NCBI GenBank assembly: GCA_013400115.1
Contig: VXBP01005604.1
Span: 252,802 to 316,801 of the forward strand
DNA length: 64,000 bases
Direction: 5' to 3'
Source: Rhinopomastus cyanomelas
Taxonomy: Eukaryota > Chordata > Aves > Bucerotiformes > Rhinopomastidae
Below the pieces are notes generated by a model. The model saw only the letters and a program-made list of their open reading frames with translations. It had not been told where the DNA came from and ran no database searches. How positions within the stretch are numbered: position 1 is the stretch's first letter; every line of letters begins with the position of its first letter. The position numbers and the translations under genes were made by a program. Below are positions 51,849-62,957 of this stretch, piece by piece.

Positions 51849-53371
51849 CCTCACCTGAAAATCAAAGTGTGGTTGAGAGGTGGTGACTCAGGGGACACTG
51901 CCCTTCTGGCTCCCTCTGTCCCTGGTGTCAATATTAACCCTTAATGTGAGAGATGCTGCGTCAGACTCTCCATTGGAGGTCCTTCATGTACATTTTATTC
52001 TTCCCTATCATCAAAAAAGAGAAGAAAATCCTTGTCTTTTCACCTCCTTGGTTCTCTCATCTCAGAGCCCTCCTCGGGGAGATGCGTGGAGACTCCGTGA
52101 AGTGGGAGCAAACTCTCCAACTTCTCTCCCACAGGTTTTAATCCCTTCCTTTGTTTCACCATGTGGTTGGGTAAGCAGTTCCCTTGAGAACAGGGCTCCA
52201 GGAATATATAATTAAATCCAAAGTTTGGCACTAACAAGTGATCTTATCACCTTGCTGGGCTTTTCTGAGGTCTTTGTGTGATATTCCTAGGCCGCTCACC
52301 TCAAGTTATTTAATTACAAGGTCCCCACAATAGAGCCAGGGGCTTGGATGTTTGTCTTTTGAATGGTGCATTAGATCATGTGTTGTGATGCTTTGTGCAC
52401 CAGGTGACTTAGGAGGGGCTGACAACCCTTCAGGACTGTCACTGACAGAGCTGACTCCGCAGAGGTTGTTTTTGCTATGAGTAATTCCCGAGGAGAAACT
52501 CCTCTTCCAGCCCTAACCAAGCTGAAACCTGGAGTAGCTGTTGCTGTCAAGCAAGATGCTGGAGCCTCATGGGGATCATGTCCTGCTGGGGCAAGACTAA
52601 AGGAGAAAGCAAGCTAAATCCTGTGAAAACTCCCATTCCCTGTGAGTCTTCCTGGGTTCTGTGCTGATCACAGCCCTGTGCTGCCTTCTGACGTCCGCGG
52701 GCGGTGGAGGCGTGTGGCTGCCGTGACCTCCGAGGGGTGGGACGCTTGCCCAACACAGGTTTCCCCATGGGTTGAACTTCTCCATTGTTCACCTCTGAGC
52801 AGTGATGAAGTATCTGGGTGCAGCCCTCACCCTTGAGAAGCCTCGGGGCCTGAGTTGACTAGGTGTGAAGTTGTTTGAGCACTTCAAGATGAAGATAAGA
52901 TATGGAGACTTTAATAAACTCTGTAAGATACCTGCCATCTACTGAAGTGCATTCTAGGTAATGGGGTATGTGTGCTCAGGATGGAGCTAGAACTAGAGGA
53001 AAGCAGCTTTTAGAGGAGTCCTTCAAGCCACCCAGGCACCTCTCTGTGTCTTTCAGTGCCAAAATAATTCTGACAACTGACCTGCATCTCCTCCTCAAAG
53101 AACGCCCAGTATCCTTGGCAGGGATGTGAAACGTGAGGGCGATAACAAAAGGAAGACACCGGCGTGGGGCGGTGGTATCATTACGTGGTGTTATGGCAGC
53201 GTGAGCAAGAGGCTGCTTTCAAAACCCCACAGCTTGTGTTGGTTTGTTTTCCTAAGGAGGTTAAATCTGCCAGCCCTCATCTTCATCCACAGCCGCTGGT
53301 CTGCTGGGAGGAGAGAGTTGAGATGTCATGAGCAGGGAGAAAGGTGAGGATGGCTAGATTTTAATCTCAGG
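51849..53371. other. Repeat-poor single-copy stretch
   Basis: 1.5 kb without CR1. 52190-52330 is AT-rich (AATATATAATTAAATCC, AAGTTATTTAATTACAAGG) and could be conserved. No coding signature seen. Confidence 0.35.
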
Positions 53372-53625
53372 TAGAATCATAGAATCATTTAATTTGCAAA
53401 AGACCTTCAAGATTATCAAGTCCAACCATTAACCCAGCTGTCCCATCCCAGGGCAAAACCCTGTCCTTAAGCTCCAGATCTCCACAACTGTGAAACTTGG
53501 CCAGGGATGGTGGTTCAACCACCTTCCTGGGCAGCCCGTTCCAAGGGCTGATGATCCTTTCCAGGAAGATGTTTTTCCCAACACCTAAATAAAATTTCCC
53601 TTGGTGCAACTTGAGTCCATGTCCT
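53372..53625 (-). mobile_element. Older CR1 with ORF2 end
   Basis: AGAATCATAGAATCATTTAA, CAAGATTATCAAGTCCAACC, GGCCAGGGATGGTGGTTCAA and GATGTTTTTCCCAACACCTA. The minus frame reads RTW/GLKLHQGKFYLG and NGLPRKVVEPPSLAKF. It ends where the pyrimidine microsatellite begins. Confidence 0.87.
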
Positions 53626-53709
53626 TCCCTCTCCCTCTCCCTCTCCCTCTCCCTCTCCCTCTCCCTCNNNNNNNNNNNNNCTCTCCTCTCTTCTCCCCTC
53701 TCCTCCTTC
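53626..53709. repeat. (CTCCCT)n microsatellite interrupted by an assembly gap
   Basis: Seven hexamer units at 53626-53667, then thirteen Ns, then an irregular CT-rich run CTCTCCTCTCTTCTCCCCTC. True length is unknown. It grew where the CR1 antisense sequence has a natural TCCCTT block. Confidence 0.93.
53668..53680. other. 13-N assembly gap
   Basis: Thirteen Ns inside the hexamer repeat; the size may be an estimate. Confidence 0.98.
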
Positions 53710-54732
53710 AGATCTGAAGAAGCCACCAGCCAGGGAGGGGCAGGAGCACACACTCCAACCACAATTCCCCCTGCTAGACGACACTTTCCTAAATGCAGCC
53801 AGGTTGTGTTTTCTCTTTCCTCTCTTCCTGCTCCTCAAAATGTTTGAAAGCCCCATACCTCAAGTTTTAGCCTTTTGAACCTTACACATTCTGCGATGGA
53901 AAAGGGGCTTTTAAAGTGACCTGTTGCTTGACAAAACCCCTTCAGTCTCCGAGCAAAAAGTGCCCCCGGGAAACCCTTCCCCCTCTTTAAACAACAAATC
54001 TCTTTCAAGAGCTTCAGCAGTGCCAGCAGTGTCTCTGGGCATGACGGGGTGATGGAAAGGGCTCTGCTTTCCGTTGGCTGTGTGACTGGGGTGAGACCCC
54101 TCTGCTGTTTCAATGCACCGACTGATGGACACCCTGGTGCTGGCTGTGGCATCACCTGAGCTGGAGCTGCTGTTGGAGCTCCATCCCCTCACTGCGCCCA
54201 GGCAGAAAGCCCTCGATGTGCCAGTCGGGGGCTGATGGAATGGTGTCTGTGCAGCGACCAGCCTGCCCTTCCAGTGCCATTCTCAGGGCTCATGTTGTTG
54301 CTGTCCCCCCCTCTCTGAGTGCTGCTCCCTTCGCCAACTTCTCATTTGCTTTGCTTCCCGCTTGCTGACCGGTCATTGCTAATTACAGAGCAAACAATTG
54401 CTGTCCTGAAGAGCAACCTTGTGGTGGCTCGGGCGGGGTGTAGGTGCCCCTGGCTCAAACACTGAAGACAAACGGGAGTGACTTGCCGGCTCTCCTCTCC
54501 TTTGCCTAGCAGCAGAATGTCTGTCACTCCACGCTGGGAGGGTTTGAACAGGCACCAGGAGCTTTTGCCAGGTTAAGCAGAAGGCAAGAGTGTTCTGAGA
54601 TGTCCCAGAGCAAAGGAGTGCACAGGCTGCTGCTGAGCACCTTCTCCTTCTTCTTTTGACTTATTTTGGTTCCCCTTTAGCTCTGAGCTGACAGCACTGT
54701 GAGAAGTTCTCAGTGATTTCAGAGGAGAACAC
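53710..54732. other. Unannotated single-copy stretch
   Basis: No repeat recognised. 54340-54420 (TGACCGGTCATTGCTAATTACAG) has a palindromic TGACCGGTCA and a homeodomain-type TAATTA, possibly regulatory. Confidence 0.35.
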
Positions 54733-54893
54733 CAGCTGCCCAGGGAGGTTGTGGAGTCTTCTCTGGAAAAGTTTATAACCCACCTGGACGTGTTCCTGTG
54801 TGACTGGATCTAGGGGATCCTGCTGGGGCAGGGGATTGGACTGGATGATCTTTTGAGGTGCCTTCCATTCCCTAATGTTCTGGGATTCTGTGA
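54733..54893 (+). mobile_element. CR1 family A, 5'-truncated
   Basis: CAGCTGCCCAGGGAGGTTGT, a short deletion at GAGTCTTCTCTGG, the 3' UTR and TTCTGGGATTCTGTG. Confidence 0.92.
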
Positions 54894-56610
54894 AATCCTC
54901 TTCTACACCAAGGATCAAGAGTCACCTCTCCACATCTCCAGCAGCCGAGGACTGAAGAAGAGTGCTCAATGCAGGTGTCACTCCACAGAGCTGTGGCAGC
55001 AGCTTGGTGCAGCGCAGAGCGTTGGGAGTGGGTGAATGCAGTGGGTCATCTTGCAGCTTAACAGCTTTCAGGGAAATGGGGTCATCTATCCCAAAGCAGT
55101 GGGGGCCAAGTGGGGTGAGATGCAGCACCTGCAGGGTGTCCCCTTGGGCTGCTCTTTGCAGAGTTCATCTGCTTGGGCACCATGTGTGTCTGTCAGCTGT
55201 GTCCCAGGACTCCTCTCTTGCTTTCCCAGGGCTCACAAAGCCAAGGTCTGAACAAACACCAGAGTGAAGACAACGAGAGAGAAGGCTTCTGCTACTTTTG
55301 GTGTCTCAGGGGTGAGCGAAACGCAGGGCTGTGGGGATGCTCCCTCCCTGCTAAGTGGATGTCTGGCATCAAGACACTAAATTGTGTCCCAAAACCAAAC
55401 GTCGTGGATGCTGGGAAGGTTCATGGGGAAAGAGGGGCATGTGTGACATTCAGAGTGTGATAGAAGAGCATTAGATGTTCCCATCACGTGGTCTCCAGTG
55501 GGACGTGGCTGCGTCGGGGTGCTCAGACCCTTGTGTCAGACTGTCCCTGCTGTTTGCTGATTCCCTGTGTCTGTGGTGTACAACTGCTTATGCAGGTATC
55601 ACAAGACCTTTCACTGACTTTACAACGTGCCCTGGGCTTGTGCTTGACTAGGGTAGGATGCTGTGAAATGCTGGTCCTGCTGCCCCTGGAGCAGTGCTGA
55701 GCCCACCAGCATCCCATGCGTGCATGAGCTGTGGGGCAACGCTGAACTGCAGCAAGGGAACGCCCGGGAGGAGGTGGTACCCTGAGCCCGAGGAGGACAT
55801 GCTGAGGCCAGACAGGAGGAAAGGGGAGAAGGAAGGACGCGCTTCCCTCGGCGGCCAGGAGCGGGAATCGTGCGTAGTCCTCAGGTCACAGCAGGAGCAG
55901 CTTTCATCACCTGGCCCCGGCGTTTCCCCAGGAGTTAAAAACATCGACCTGCTGGGACGTGTCAGCAGCTTCCTCCAGAGGTGAAGAAAAGACCAGGGCT
56001 GGGGTGGAGCCACCCGCACCCCTGCCACCGTGCTGCTTCACAGGGTATGGCACCAACGAGGACTGCTTGTCCCCTCTGTGGTTCCTTGTGCTGCTGGAGG
56101 AGGGTGCGCAGCCCGTGTGGGTGCTCCCCTGCACCCTCCCTGGGTCCTGCAGACCTGCTCCGCTGCCCAGCCTTCCCCAGTTCTGCCAGCATCACGCCGG
56201 GATGCAGCTCCTAAACTTCAGCTGGGTTTGGGGCTGGAGCTCTGGGTGCCCCTCTGCCACGTGAGGACGCCTGCCAGGCTGGATGCTGTGGGGCTGATGG
56301 GTGGAGAAACCTCTGCAGATGCCAACGCTTTATGTGTGAGATAAGCCCTGAGCTGCAGCACACAGAGAAGAGCAGAGGACTTCGGGGAATTTTAGACATC
56401 TGGAGATCTTTAACATAGAACACACAGACATTTATAGATGCTTCCTGCAAGGTCAGGGAGGTTTGAAGATCATAATTCTGTGCTCGGGCATCTAAGTCCT
56501 TCCACAGATTTCTTGGCTCCTCCGTTCACTTCTGCAGCGGCAGAGGAACGATGCTAATGGGAGCAGCTCATACGGCCTCGCTACACCCACACGGAACCAA
56601 GCTCCGGGTG
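54894..56610. other. Repeat-poor single-copy stretch
   Basis: About 1.7 kb without CR1, moderately GC-rich. Overlapping frames of 75-126 codons on both strands between 55650 and 56350 share no signature and are not called. The adjoining block to the right is listed separately. Confidence 0.45.
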
Positions 56611-56765
56611 TCTCACTCTTCTAATCATTACAATTTGCATATTAATCACCGCAGAGGTGCTGGGAGCATCATTAACGGGCATTAATCCAGCTAATTCATG
56701 CCCTTTTTAACTGCTGACTGGCAGGAATTCTGCATCAAATAGTAAATAAAGCACCTTGTGGTGCT
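56611..56765. promoter_or_regulatory. Candidate conserved element rich in POU/homeodomain sites
   Basis: It contains TCTAATCATTACAATTTGCA followed by TATTAATCACC, so an octamer-type ATTTGCAT overlaps a TAAT core. Further TAAT/ATTA cores occur in CATTAACGGGCATTAATCC and GCTAATTCATG. At least five homeodomain-type cores lie within 100 bp, free of repeats. That density is typical of developmental enhancers. Conservation itself cannot be seen from one genome. Confidence 0.4.
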
Positions 56766-56913
56766 TCTGATTGGGCTTTGCATGAGAACAGCTCTCACAG
56801 TTTGGTCACTGCTAGGATATTCCAGCAAAAGGCAAAGGGAGACTTCCCTGACTTGGATGAATTGCAAACTGGGCAAAAAACCCCCTCTGACAGCTCCAGT
56901 GGGGGTCAAGGGT

Positions 56914-57254
56914 ACGGCAGAGACATGAAGATGATGAAGGGAGTAGAACATCTCCCTGCTGAGGAAAGGCTGAGGGAGCTGGGTCTCTTGAGCTTGGAGA
57001 AAACAAGACTGAGGGGTGACTCCATGAATGTTGATCAATATGTGAAGGGTGGGTGTCAGGAGGATGGAGCCAGGCTCTGCTCAGGGGTATCTTCTGTGAT
57101 AGGACGAGGGACAGCCGGTGTGAGCTTGAACACAGGAGGTTCCACATCAATCTGAGAAGGACCTTGTTCCCAGTGAGGGGGGCAGATCCCTGAAAGGGCT
57201 GCCCAGGGGGGTTGTGGAGTCTCCTTCTCTGGAGATGTTTAAAACCCGCCTGGA
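56914..57254 (+). mobile_element. CR1 family A cut off at an N
   Basis: ACGGCAGAGACATGAAGATG, an ORF2 frame reading MMKGVEHLPAEERLRELGL, DSMNVDQYVKGGCQEDGARL, and the end to AAACCCGCCTGGA. The expected 3' UTR and tail (about 120 bp) are missing. The break coincides with the N at 57255, so the loss is probably technical. Confidence 0.93.
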
Positions 57255-57255
57255 N
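57255..57255. other. Single-N assembly mark
   Basis: The N separates a CR1 lacking its 3' end from unrelated AT-rich sequence (TGATTCCAATTGGGAGC). Confidence 0.9.
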
Positions 57256-58363
57256 TGATTCCAATTGGGAGCTTGGAGCTAACTCTATCCCTTTGCTGTT
57301 GAGTTACAAACCTGCCTTTTGCTTTAAAACCAGGCTTAGATAGGATGTGTTCAAAACACTAGCCATTAATTAGGTAAAAAAGCTAAGCCCTCCTTTCCTC
57401 TCCAGATCCAGGGGAGCTGAGCGCCGCAGCTTCCCCAGCCCACGGTGAGAGGTGATTTACTGGAGCCCCAGCACAACGGGCACTTTCTGGCGCCACAGCC
57501 CACAGCCCTGCCACGGATAATTCTGCCTTTGTTTGATTGCTTCCAACTGCAGAATGAGTGAGGTTTAATTGGCAGAAATGGCCTCGTTCCTGGCTTGATT
57601 AAGGTCTCCACATGTGCTTTATGAAGAAAGTGGCCTTCTCCACTCTTTTCTCACTCCGAGGTTTCGGCAGACTAAAGGTCATTTGTGGTGTTTTGCCTCT
57701 TTCCCCCAAATGGGGACAACTTCTGATCACCCACCCGTCCCACAGCGCAATGAGAGCTGATGGGACCATCACCCACATTTGCTGCTGCTCTGGTGGTTCT
57801 GGAGGTGGCCAGGTCCCATCCAACCCCTCCCTGGGGTGCTTGAGCAGCCTGGAGCACTGCTGAGTGAAGGGTTCCTGTGGTGCCTGCATGTGGCAGTTGG
57901 CAGCACCAGCCCCAGCCGTGTGGCATGACAGAACAGAGCTGCCACAGGCTCCTCCATGGCACGGCCAGGGCTTGCCCTGACAGCGCTCCTGGGCGATGGT
58001 TGCGTTGGCCGCCGGCTGAATTCCCCCGCTCCCTTTCCTATTGTATTATAAGAAAGGAATAAAGCAAACACACACATTAAATCAGGCTTTCACTAACGAT
58101 TTGGGCTGCAGTGCGTGGCCTCCTGCAGCATTAGGAAGGGCTTTTAGAACAGAGCCTCAAGGGGCACCTCCATCCCAGCGAGCTGCCGGTGGGCAGTGGC
58201 TGGAGATGAGTTTCAGCCTGGGATCTGCCTGTTCAGTCTCCTAAATCCACCCAACGCAGAGTCAGAGCTGGAGGTGGAAGGATGAAGAGTGGGGGGATGA
58301 CTCCAGCCAAGCGCTAAGCTGAGAAACCTGGAATAGGAGAGACCATTAGACAAAGAGAAATGA
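57256..58363. other. Unannotated single-copy stretch
   Basis: No repeat or gene recognised. 58020-58100 is AT-rich with several A-rich runs. Confidence 0.45.
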
Positions 58364-58660
58364 GAATCAGAGAATCACAGAACATTAGGGATTGGATGGG
58401 ACCTCGAAAGAGCATCTCATCCAATCACCCCGATAAAGCAGGATCCTCTGGATCCAGTCACACAGGAACATGGCCAGTGGGCTTTAAATGTCTCCAGAGA
58501 AGACTCCACAACCCTCACTGGGCAGCCCCTTCCAGTGCTCTGTCACCCTCACCAGGAAGAAGTTCCTTCTCATACTGATGTGGAACCTCCTCTGTTCCAG
58601 CTCACACCCCTTGCCCCTTGTCCTGTCATTGGGTGCCCCTGAGCAGAGCCTGGCTCCATC
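58364..58660 (-). mobile_element. CR1 family A with ORF2 end
   Basis: AGAATCAGAGAATCACAGAA through the 3' UTR, a small deletion at GTCTCCAGAGAAGACTCCAC, and coding sequence to GAGCCTGGCTCCATCC. Confidence 0.93.
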
Positions 58661-58718
58661 CAGAGAAGGCGACTCAGCAGGATCCCTGCAGGATCATCTA
58701 GATGAAGTCGCAGAGTAA
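58661..58718 (-). mobile_element. CR1 3' UTR scrap
   Basis: AGAGAAGGCGACTCAGCAGG, AGGATCATCTAGATGAAGTC and GCAGAG; it resembles rearranged antisense CR1 sequence and lies at the inner end of the preceding copy. Confidence 0.6.
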
Positions 58719-58876
58719 GAGTGTGAGCAGAAATGAAGTTGAGGACTTGAGCCAAATAGGCTGCTGACTGCACTACAGCAGTTCAAGTCTCTTTGTTTTC
58801 GTGTAGGTGCATTGCTTAACCCAAGCTTTCACAAACTGTGAGCGTGGCTTAAAACCAGGGGCTGAGAAATGCTTCT

Positions 58877-59172
58877 TATAGAATCATAGAGTCATTAGGA
58901 ACCTGCCTGGATGTGTTCCTGTTTGACTTGGTCTAGGTGATCCTGCTCTGGCAGTGGGATTGGACTAGATGGTCCCTTCCAATCCCTAATGATTCTATGA
59001 TTCCATGATTCTATGATTCTATGTCTGGAAGGGACCTTGAAAGATCATCTAGTCCAATCCTGCTATGATTCTATGACTCTATAATTCTATAAATCTATGA
59101 CTGTATGATTGTATGAATCTATGACTCTATGATTCTATGATTCCATGATTCTATGATTGATTCTATGACTGG
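58877..59172. mobile_element. Scrambled cluster of CR1 3' ends and octamer tails
   Basis: Order: minus tail (TATAGAATCATAGAGTCATT, 58877-58900); plus 3' UTR with four tail octamers (58901-59022); a bare minus 3' UTR (CTGGAAGGGACCTTGAAAGA, 59024-59062) with no minus-sense tail of its own; then about 110 bp of plus-sense ATTCTATG-type octamers with variants (59063-59172). The orientation of tails and bodies does not match single insertions, so the cluster has been inverted or patched. Confidence 0.85.
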
Positions 59173-59342
59173 AAGTGACCTCAAAACATCATCTAGTCCA
59201 ATCCCACTGCCAGAGCAGAACCACCTAGACCAAGTCGCACAGGAACATGGCCAGGCAGGTTTTAAACATCTCCAGAGAGGGAGACTCCACAACCCCCCTG
59301 GGCAGCCCCTTCTGCTGCTCCGTCACCCTCACTGGGAAGAAC
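59173..59342 (-). mobile_element. CR1 family A with ORF2 end
   Basis: GGAAGTGACCTCAAAACATC, CAGAACCACCTAGACCAAGT and GGGAGACTCCACAACCCCCC, to CACCCTCACTGGGAAGAACT. Its tail position holds plus-sense octamers. Confidence 0.9.
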
Positions 59343-60120
59343 TATGAGGTTATTTTATTAATTCTCTGAAGGCTGAACCTTTTCCACTCGTGTGCCTTTC
59401 AGAAAGGCTGGAATTGAGTTGGCGAGAGAAATGAAACCTTAAATTGTCAGGTTAAGACTGATCTGGGCTCTAAATCACCAGTAAATACAGAGGACTCAGG
59501 GTAAAGCGGTGCCAGTTGAAGAGCGCGTTAGGCATTTGCAGAGACGAAGTGGAGAGGTTTATTTAGTGGGATTCCTGCGTCTTAGCGGTCGGTAGTCTGA
59601 ACTGTCTAGAGAGAAGCATGCTCATTTCCTCGGATTACTTGATCATGGTTCACTGAGTTCAGGTTTTCCTTCCTTTCTCATTCTGCTGCTAATTCGGGAG
59701 CAGCTAGCATCCCTGTGAATGAATTCAAGCGGCTGAGCGCATCTGTTTCGAGAGCTCCTCTCCTACGGAGATCATTTCTCAACTGGCAAAAAAAGAGACA
59801 ATAAAATTGGGTTTATCTGTTTGTTAGTTCTGAATTTCTTAAAAAACCAAGCCAAATAGGAATGGCAGCCTGAAATGGTATTCCAGATGAGAAACTGTTG
59901 TGCCAGGCTGGCTGTAGCTCGACAGCAGAGCGCTGGGGTGGGAAGCAGGCGGGGGAACCAAGGGAGGATTTGGATGGGCCACAGGACAGGCTGCTGCTGC
60001 TTTGCATCCTCAAGCTGCTCCAAATAACCCTGAAAAATGATAGCCCATCCTGTAATGGGGTCTGCTGGGGAAGGGTCTGTCCCAGTCACAGCTCAACCCA
60101 ACCTCCTGTTGGAAATGGTT
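59343..60120. other. Single-copy stretch, possible conserved element
   Basis: 59340-59790 mixes CpG and AT-rich words (GAAGAGCGCGTTAGGCATTT, TTAGCGGTCGGTAGTC, GGATTACTTGATCATGG). No repeat or coding signature. Confidence 0.3.
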
Positions 60121-60445
60121 TCTTTACAGCTCTCTGAAAGGGCAGCATAGAGATGTTGGTCCTGGGCTTTTCTCACAGGTCATTAGTGACAGAAGCAGAG
60201 GGAAGGGTTTCAAGCTTCACCAGGGGAGGGTTAGACTGGCCATCAGGAGGAAATTCTTCCTGGAGAGAGTGGTCAGCCAGTGGAATGGGCTGCTCAGGGT
60301 GGGGATTGAGTCCTCATCCCTAGTTGAGGTTAAGATGCTTAGATGTAGTGTTGGGGGATGTGGTTTAGGGGAGACCTTGTAGAGTAGGGTGATGGTTGGA
60401 CTCGATTATCTCAAGGGCTCTTTTCCAACCTGAATGATTCTATGG
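60121..60445 (+). mobile_element. CR1 family B
   Basis: TCTTTACAGCTCTCTGAAAG, TTCTCACAGGTCATTAGTGA, AAGCTTCACCAGGGGAGGGT and GGGGATTGAGTCCTCATCCC, then the family B 3' UTR (GTAGAGTAGGG) to TGAATGATTCTATGG. Confidence 0.93.
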
Positions 60446-60729
60446 TTGGACTTGAAATGAAGGACTCTCCTGCCCTGCTGAGGTAGAAAGAGAAAAGTGT
60501 TCAGAGAGCTTTGCTTTTGCCCCGTTTGGAAGTTAAAACAGGGGCTTCCCAGCAAATGGTGAAGGTTTCAAGGCAACCATGGAGATGAGTGCTTGCGTGG
60601 AGCTCGCCTGGACCAGGTACAACCAAGGAGTCTCAGCTCTGGTTTTGTCACTGGTGCACTGGGTGAGCGAGGAAGCTCTTCTGAATCCCACCACAGACAC
60701 AGCTCTTCATGGAATCCTTAAGGCTGGAA

Positions 60730-60791
60730 ATCATAGAATCATTAGGGATTGGAAGGGACCTCGAAAGATCATCTAGTTCAACCTCCTTGCC
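60730..60791 (-). mobile_element. CR1 family A 3' end, short
   Basis: ATCATAGAATCATTAGGGAT to CTAGTTCAACCTCCTTGCC. Confidence 0.9.
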
Positions 60792-60905
60792 ACCTCTAAG
60801 ATCATCAAATCCAACCTTCAACCCGACACCTCCATGAGCTCTCAAAGTGCCCCATCTCCTGCCTTTTCAACACCTCCAGGGATGGGAACTCCACGGTCCC
60901 AGAGC
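60792..60905 (-). mobile_element. Older CR1 3' UTR and ORF2 end
   Basis: ACCTCTAAGATCATCAAATC, AACACCTCCAGGGATGGGAA and CTCCACGGTCCCAGAGCAC. The family A scrap sits at its 3' end, replacing its tail. Confidence 0.78.
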
Positions 60906-61735
60906 ACTGAGGCAACTTGCTGATGCTTCCAAAGTGGCTTCTCAGTGCTTTCCCTACCTGGGTGAGGGAATGTGTCCTTTGGGTGGAGGATGGCACGATC
61001 AAGTGCCAGTCCTCAGCAGCGTGGAGAAGTGAGGGGGTCTGGCACCAAGGGCACAAGCACTCCGCTCTGGCTGCCCCAGGATGTCCCACACCTTCTGCCT
61101 TTCCCCAGCCTGTAGAAATACCCACTGAGGCTGAGGCTGACTGCTGGGGAAAGCTGAGGGCTATTGATTAAGGTTTGCTGAACAATCCCCATCCCCTCCC
61201 ATGTGGATAGGAGAAATATTCTTCCCCTCTCCCTCCCTTCGTACCGGAGCCGCTCTTTATTCAGCCGATTCCTCGGGAGAAATCTGGGGAGAGGGAATGT
61301 GCCTGCCAGAGATGTGAGTGGAATAACAATCCCCCGATCCCCCTCTCGCATCGACTTCTCCTCCTGCTGTTCCATATTCTCCGTGGCAGCAACATTCGAA
61401 ACAGATTTTCTGGGGGCAGATAAAAAAGAAAAGGAAAAACCAAGCTGCCAAAGGACAAACCCTCTTTTCCTCGGGCAGATAATGTTTCTGATTCTGCTAA
61501 CGAACACCCAGGCTTCCCCGAAACCTCTGACCATGGCAGAGTTTTCATACTGATGTTTGCGTGAGGCTGCTGGTGGGTTCAGGTTGTTGGAATTCGAATT
61601 GAGCTCCCTCAGCTTTCAGCACCACGAGGCTTGTTTTAAAAACACATTAAAAGGGATATGGCAGCTCGGTTTAGGGTGGGAGTCATGTTGGGGAAGGGGA
61701 AAGAGAAGTGGAAAGGGTGAATTTTACAAGATACA
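60906..61735. other. Single-copy stretch, possible conserved element
   Basis: 61200-61560 contains CpGs and regulatory-type words, including two GCAGATAA GATA sites (about 61418 and 61474), CTTTATTCAGCCG and GGAATAACAATCCCCCG. It is repeat-free. Overlapping frames of about 95-170 codons on both strands have no domain I recognise. Confidence 0.35.
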
Positions 61736-61950
61736 AGATCATCCAGTCTGATCCTTCGGCCACAGCAGGATCACCTAGATCCAGTCGCACAGGAACACAC
61801 CCAGGTGGGTTTTAAACATCTCCAGAGAAGGAGACTCCACAACCTCCCTGGGCAACCTGTTCCAGGGCTCCATCACCCTCACCATGAAGAAGCTCCTTCT
61901 CATATTGATGTGGAACCTCCTCTGTTCCAGCTCACACCCGGTGCCCCCAG
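61736..61950 (-). mobile_element. CR1 family A lacking its tail
   Basis: AAGATCATCCAGTCTGATCC through the ORF2 end to TTCCAGCTCACACCCGGTGC. The octamer tail and the first 30 bp of the antisense 3' UTR are missing. Confidence 0.92.
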
Positions 61951-62204
61951 AGAACTAAGTGACCAGAACCCAAACTGCTGCAGGTGACGTGGAACCAAAC
62001 TCTTTGGTTTTTGGAAACAGAATAAAACAGGAACAGCCAATGCAAAAATATCCTCATGAGCACCAGAAGCACCTGCAAGTTTAAACAGAAACATTGAGCT
62101 GAAACACGGTTTGTTTCCTTGGCAAGGGATGCAGGACATTTCCTTTTCATTTGAACATTTCCATCACTTAACACATGCAGAGTCTTCTCAAACTCCAGCC
62201 GTAG

Positions 62205-62302
62205 TCTGGAGAAGAGGCCAGCAGCAGCCTCACTACAACCTCCTTTGCAATAGCTTTAGAGAGCAAGAAGGTCTCCTCTCAGCCTCCTCTTCTCTAGACT
62301 AA
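62205..62302 (-). mobile_element. Classic CR1 ORF2 internal fragment
   Basis: CTGGAGAAGAGGCCAGCAGC, CTCACTACAACCTCCTTTGC and CTCAGCCTCCTCTTCTCTAG match the antisense of the ORF2 LEKRRLRGDL region. No 3' end is nearby. Confidence 0.85.
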
Positions 62303-62623
62303 ATTACTTGAGGAATAGTTTCTCTGAGGAATAGTTTGTGCTTTGTTCAGAAGCACATCAAGAAAGCAGTGCTGAACGGACCGGTGGAAAGGTAGAAGAG
62401 GAAGCCCAAGAACCAGATGCTGGAGCATCCTCATTCTCATCCCCAGCCCAAGCCTTGTGACCCACTGGGGTGAACTGGTGTGTTGTAGCTCTGTGCATGG
62501 AAAAGCAGGAGATACATGAGGGATGGAAGACCCTGGTAGTGTCTCAATTTCTGGGGCAGGCTCATGGCTTGGGTGGTTCTCATCTCACTAGATGCCTGTG
62601 TCATGCTTGGAGGACATGTCACC

Positions 62624-62957
62624 TCCTGACACCCACCCTTTCCATATTGATCAACATTAATGAGGTCACCCCTCAGTGATTTCTCCAAGCTCAAGCGCCC
62701 AAGCTCCCTCAGCCTTCCCTCATCAGGGAGATGCTCCCCTCCCTTCATCACCTTCGTGGCTCTGCGCTGGGCTCTCTCCAGCAGCTCTGTGTCCCTCTGG
62801 AACTCAGGGAGCACCATAACTTCCCTTCTGCTGACCTCACAATTCCTGATCCAAGCCAGGATCATGTTGGCCTTCTTGGCCACCTGGTCACACTGCTGGC
62901 TCATATTAAGCCAGCTGTCTCCCAGCCCACTCAGGTCCTTTCCCGCTGGGCAGAAAC
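62624..62957 (-). mobile_element. CR1 family A ORF2 fragment, upstream of usual copies
   Basis: On the minus strand the open frame 63057-62437 reads GKDLSGLGDSWLNMSQQCDQ, VAKKANMILAWIRN, FQRDTELLERAQRRATKVMK and RGDLINVDQYGKGGCQE. It reaches further 5' in ORF2 than most copies but lacks the whole 3' end. A deletion between WIRN and the FQRD codons removes the LVRPHLEY block. The frame extends beyond CR1 at both ends by chance. Confidence 0.9.
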
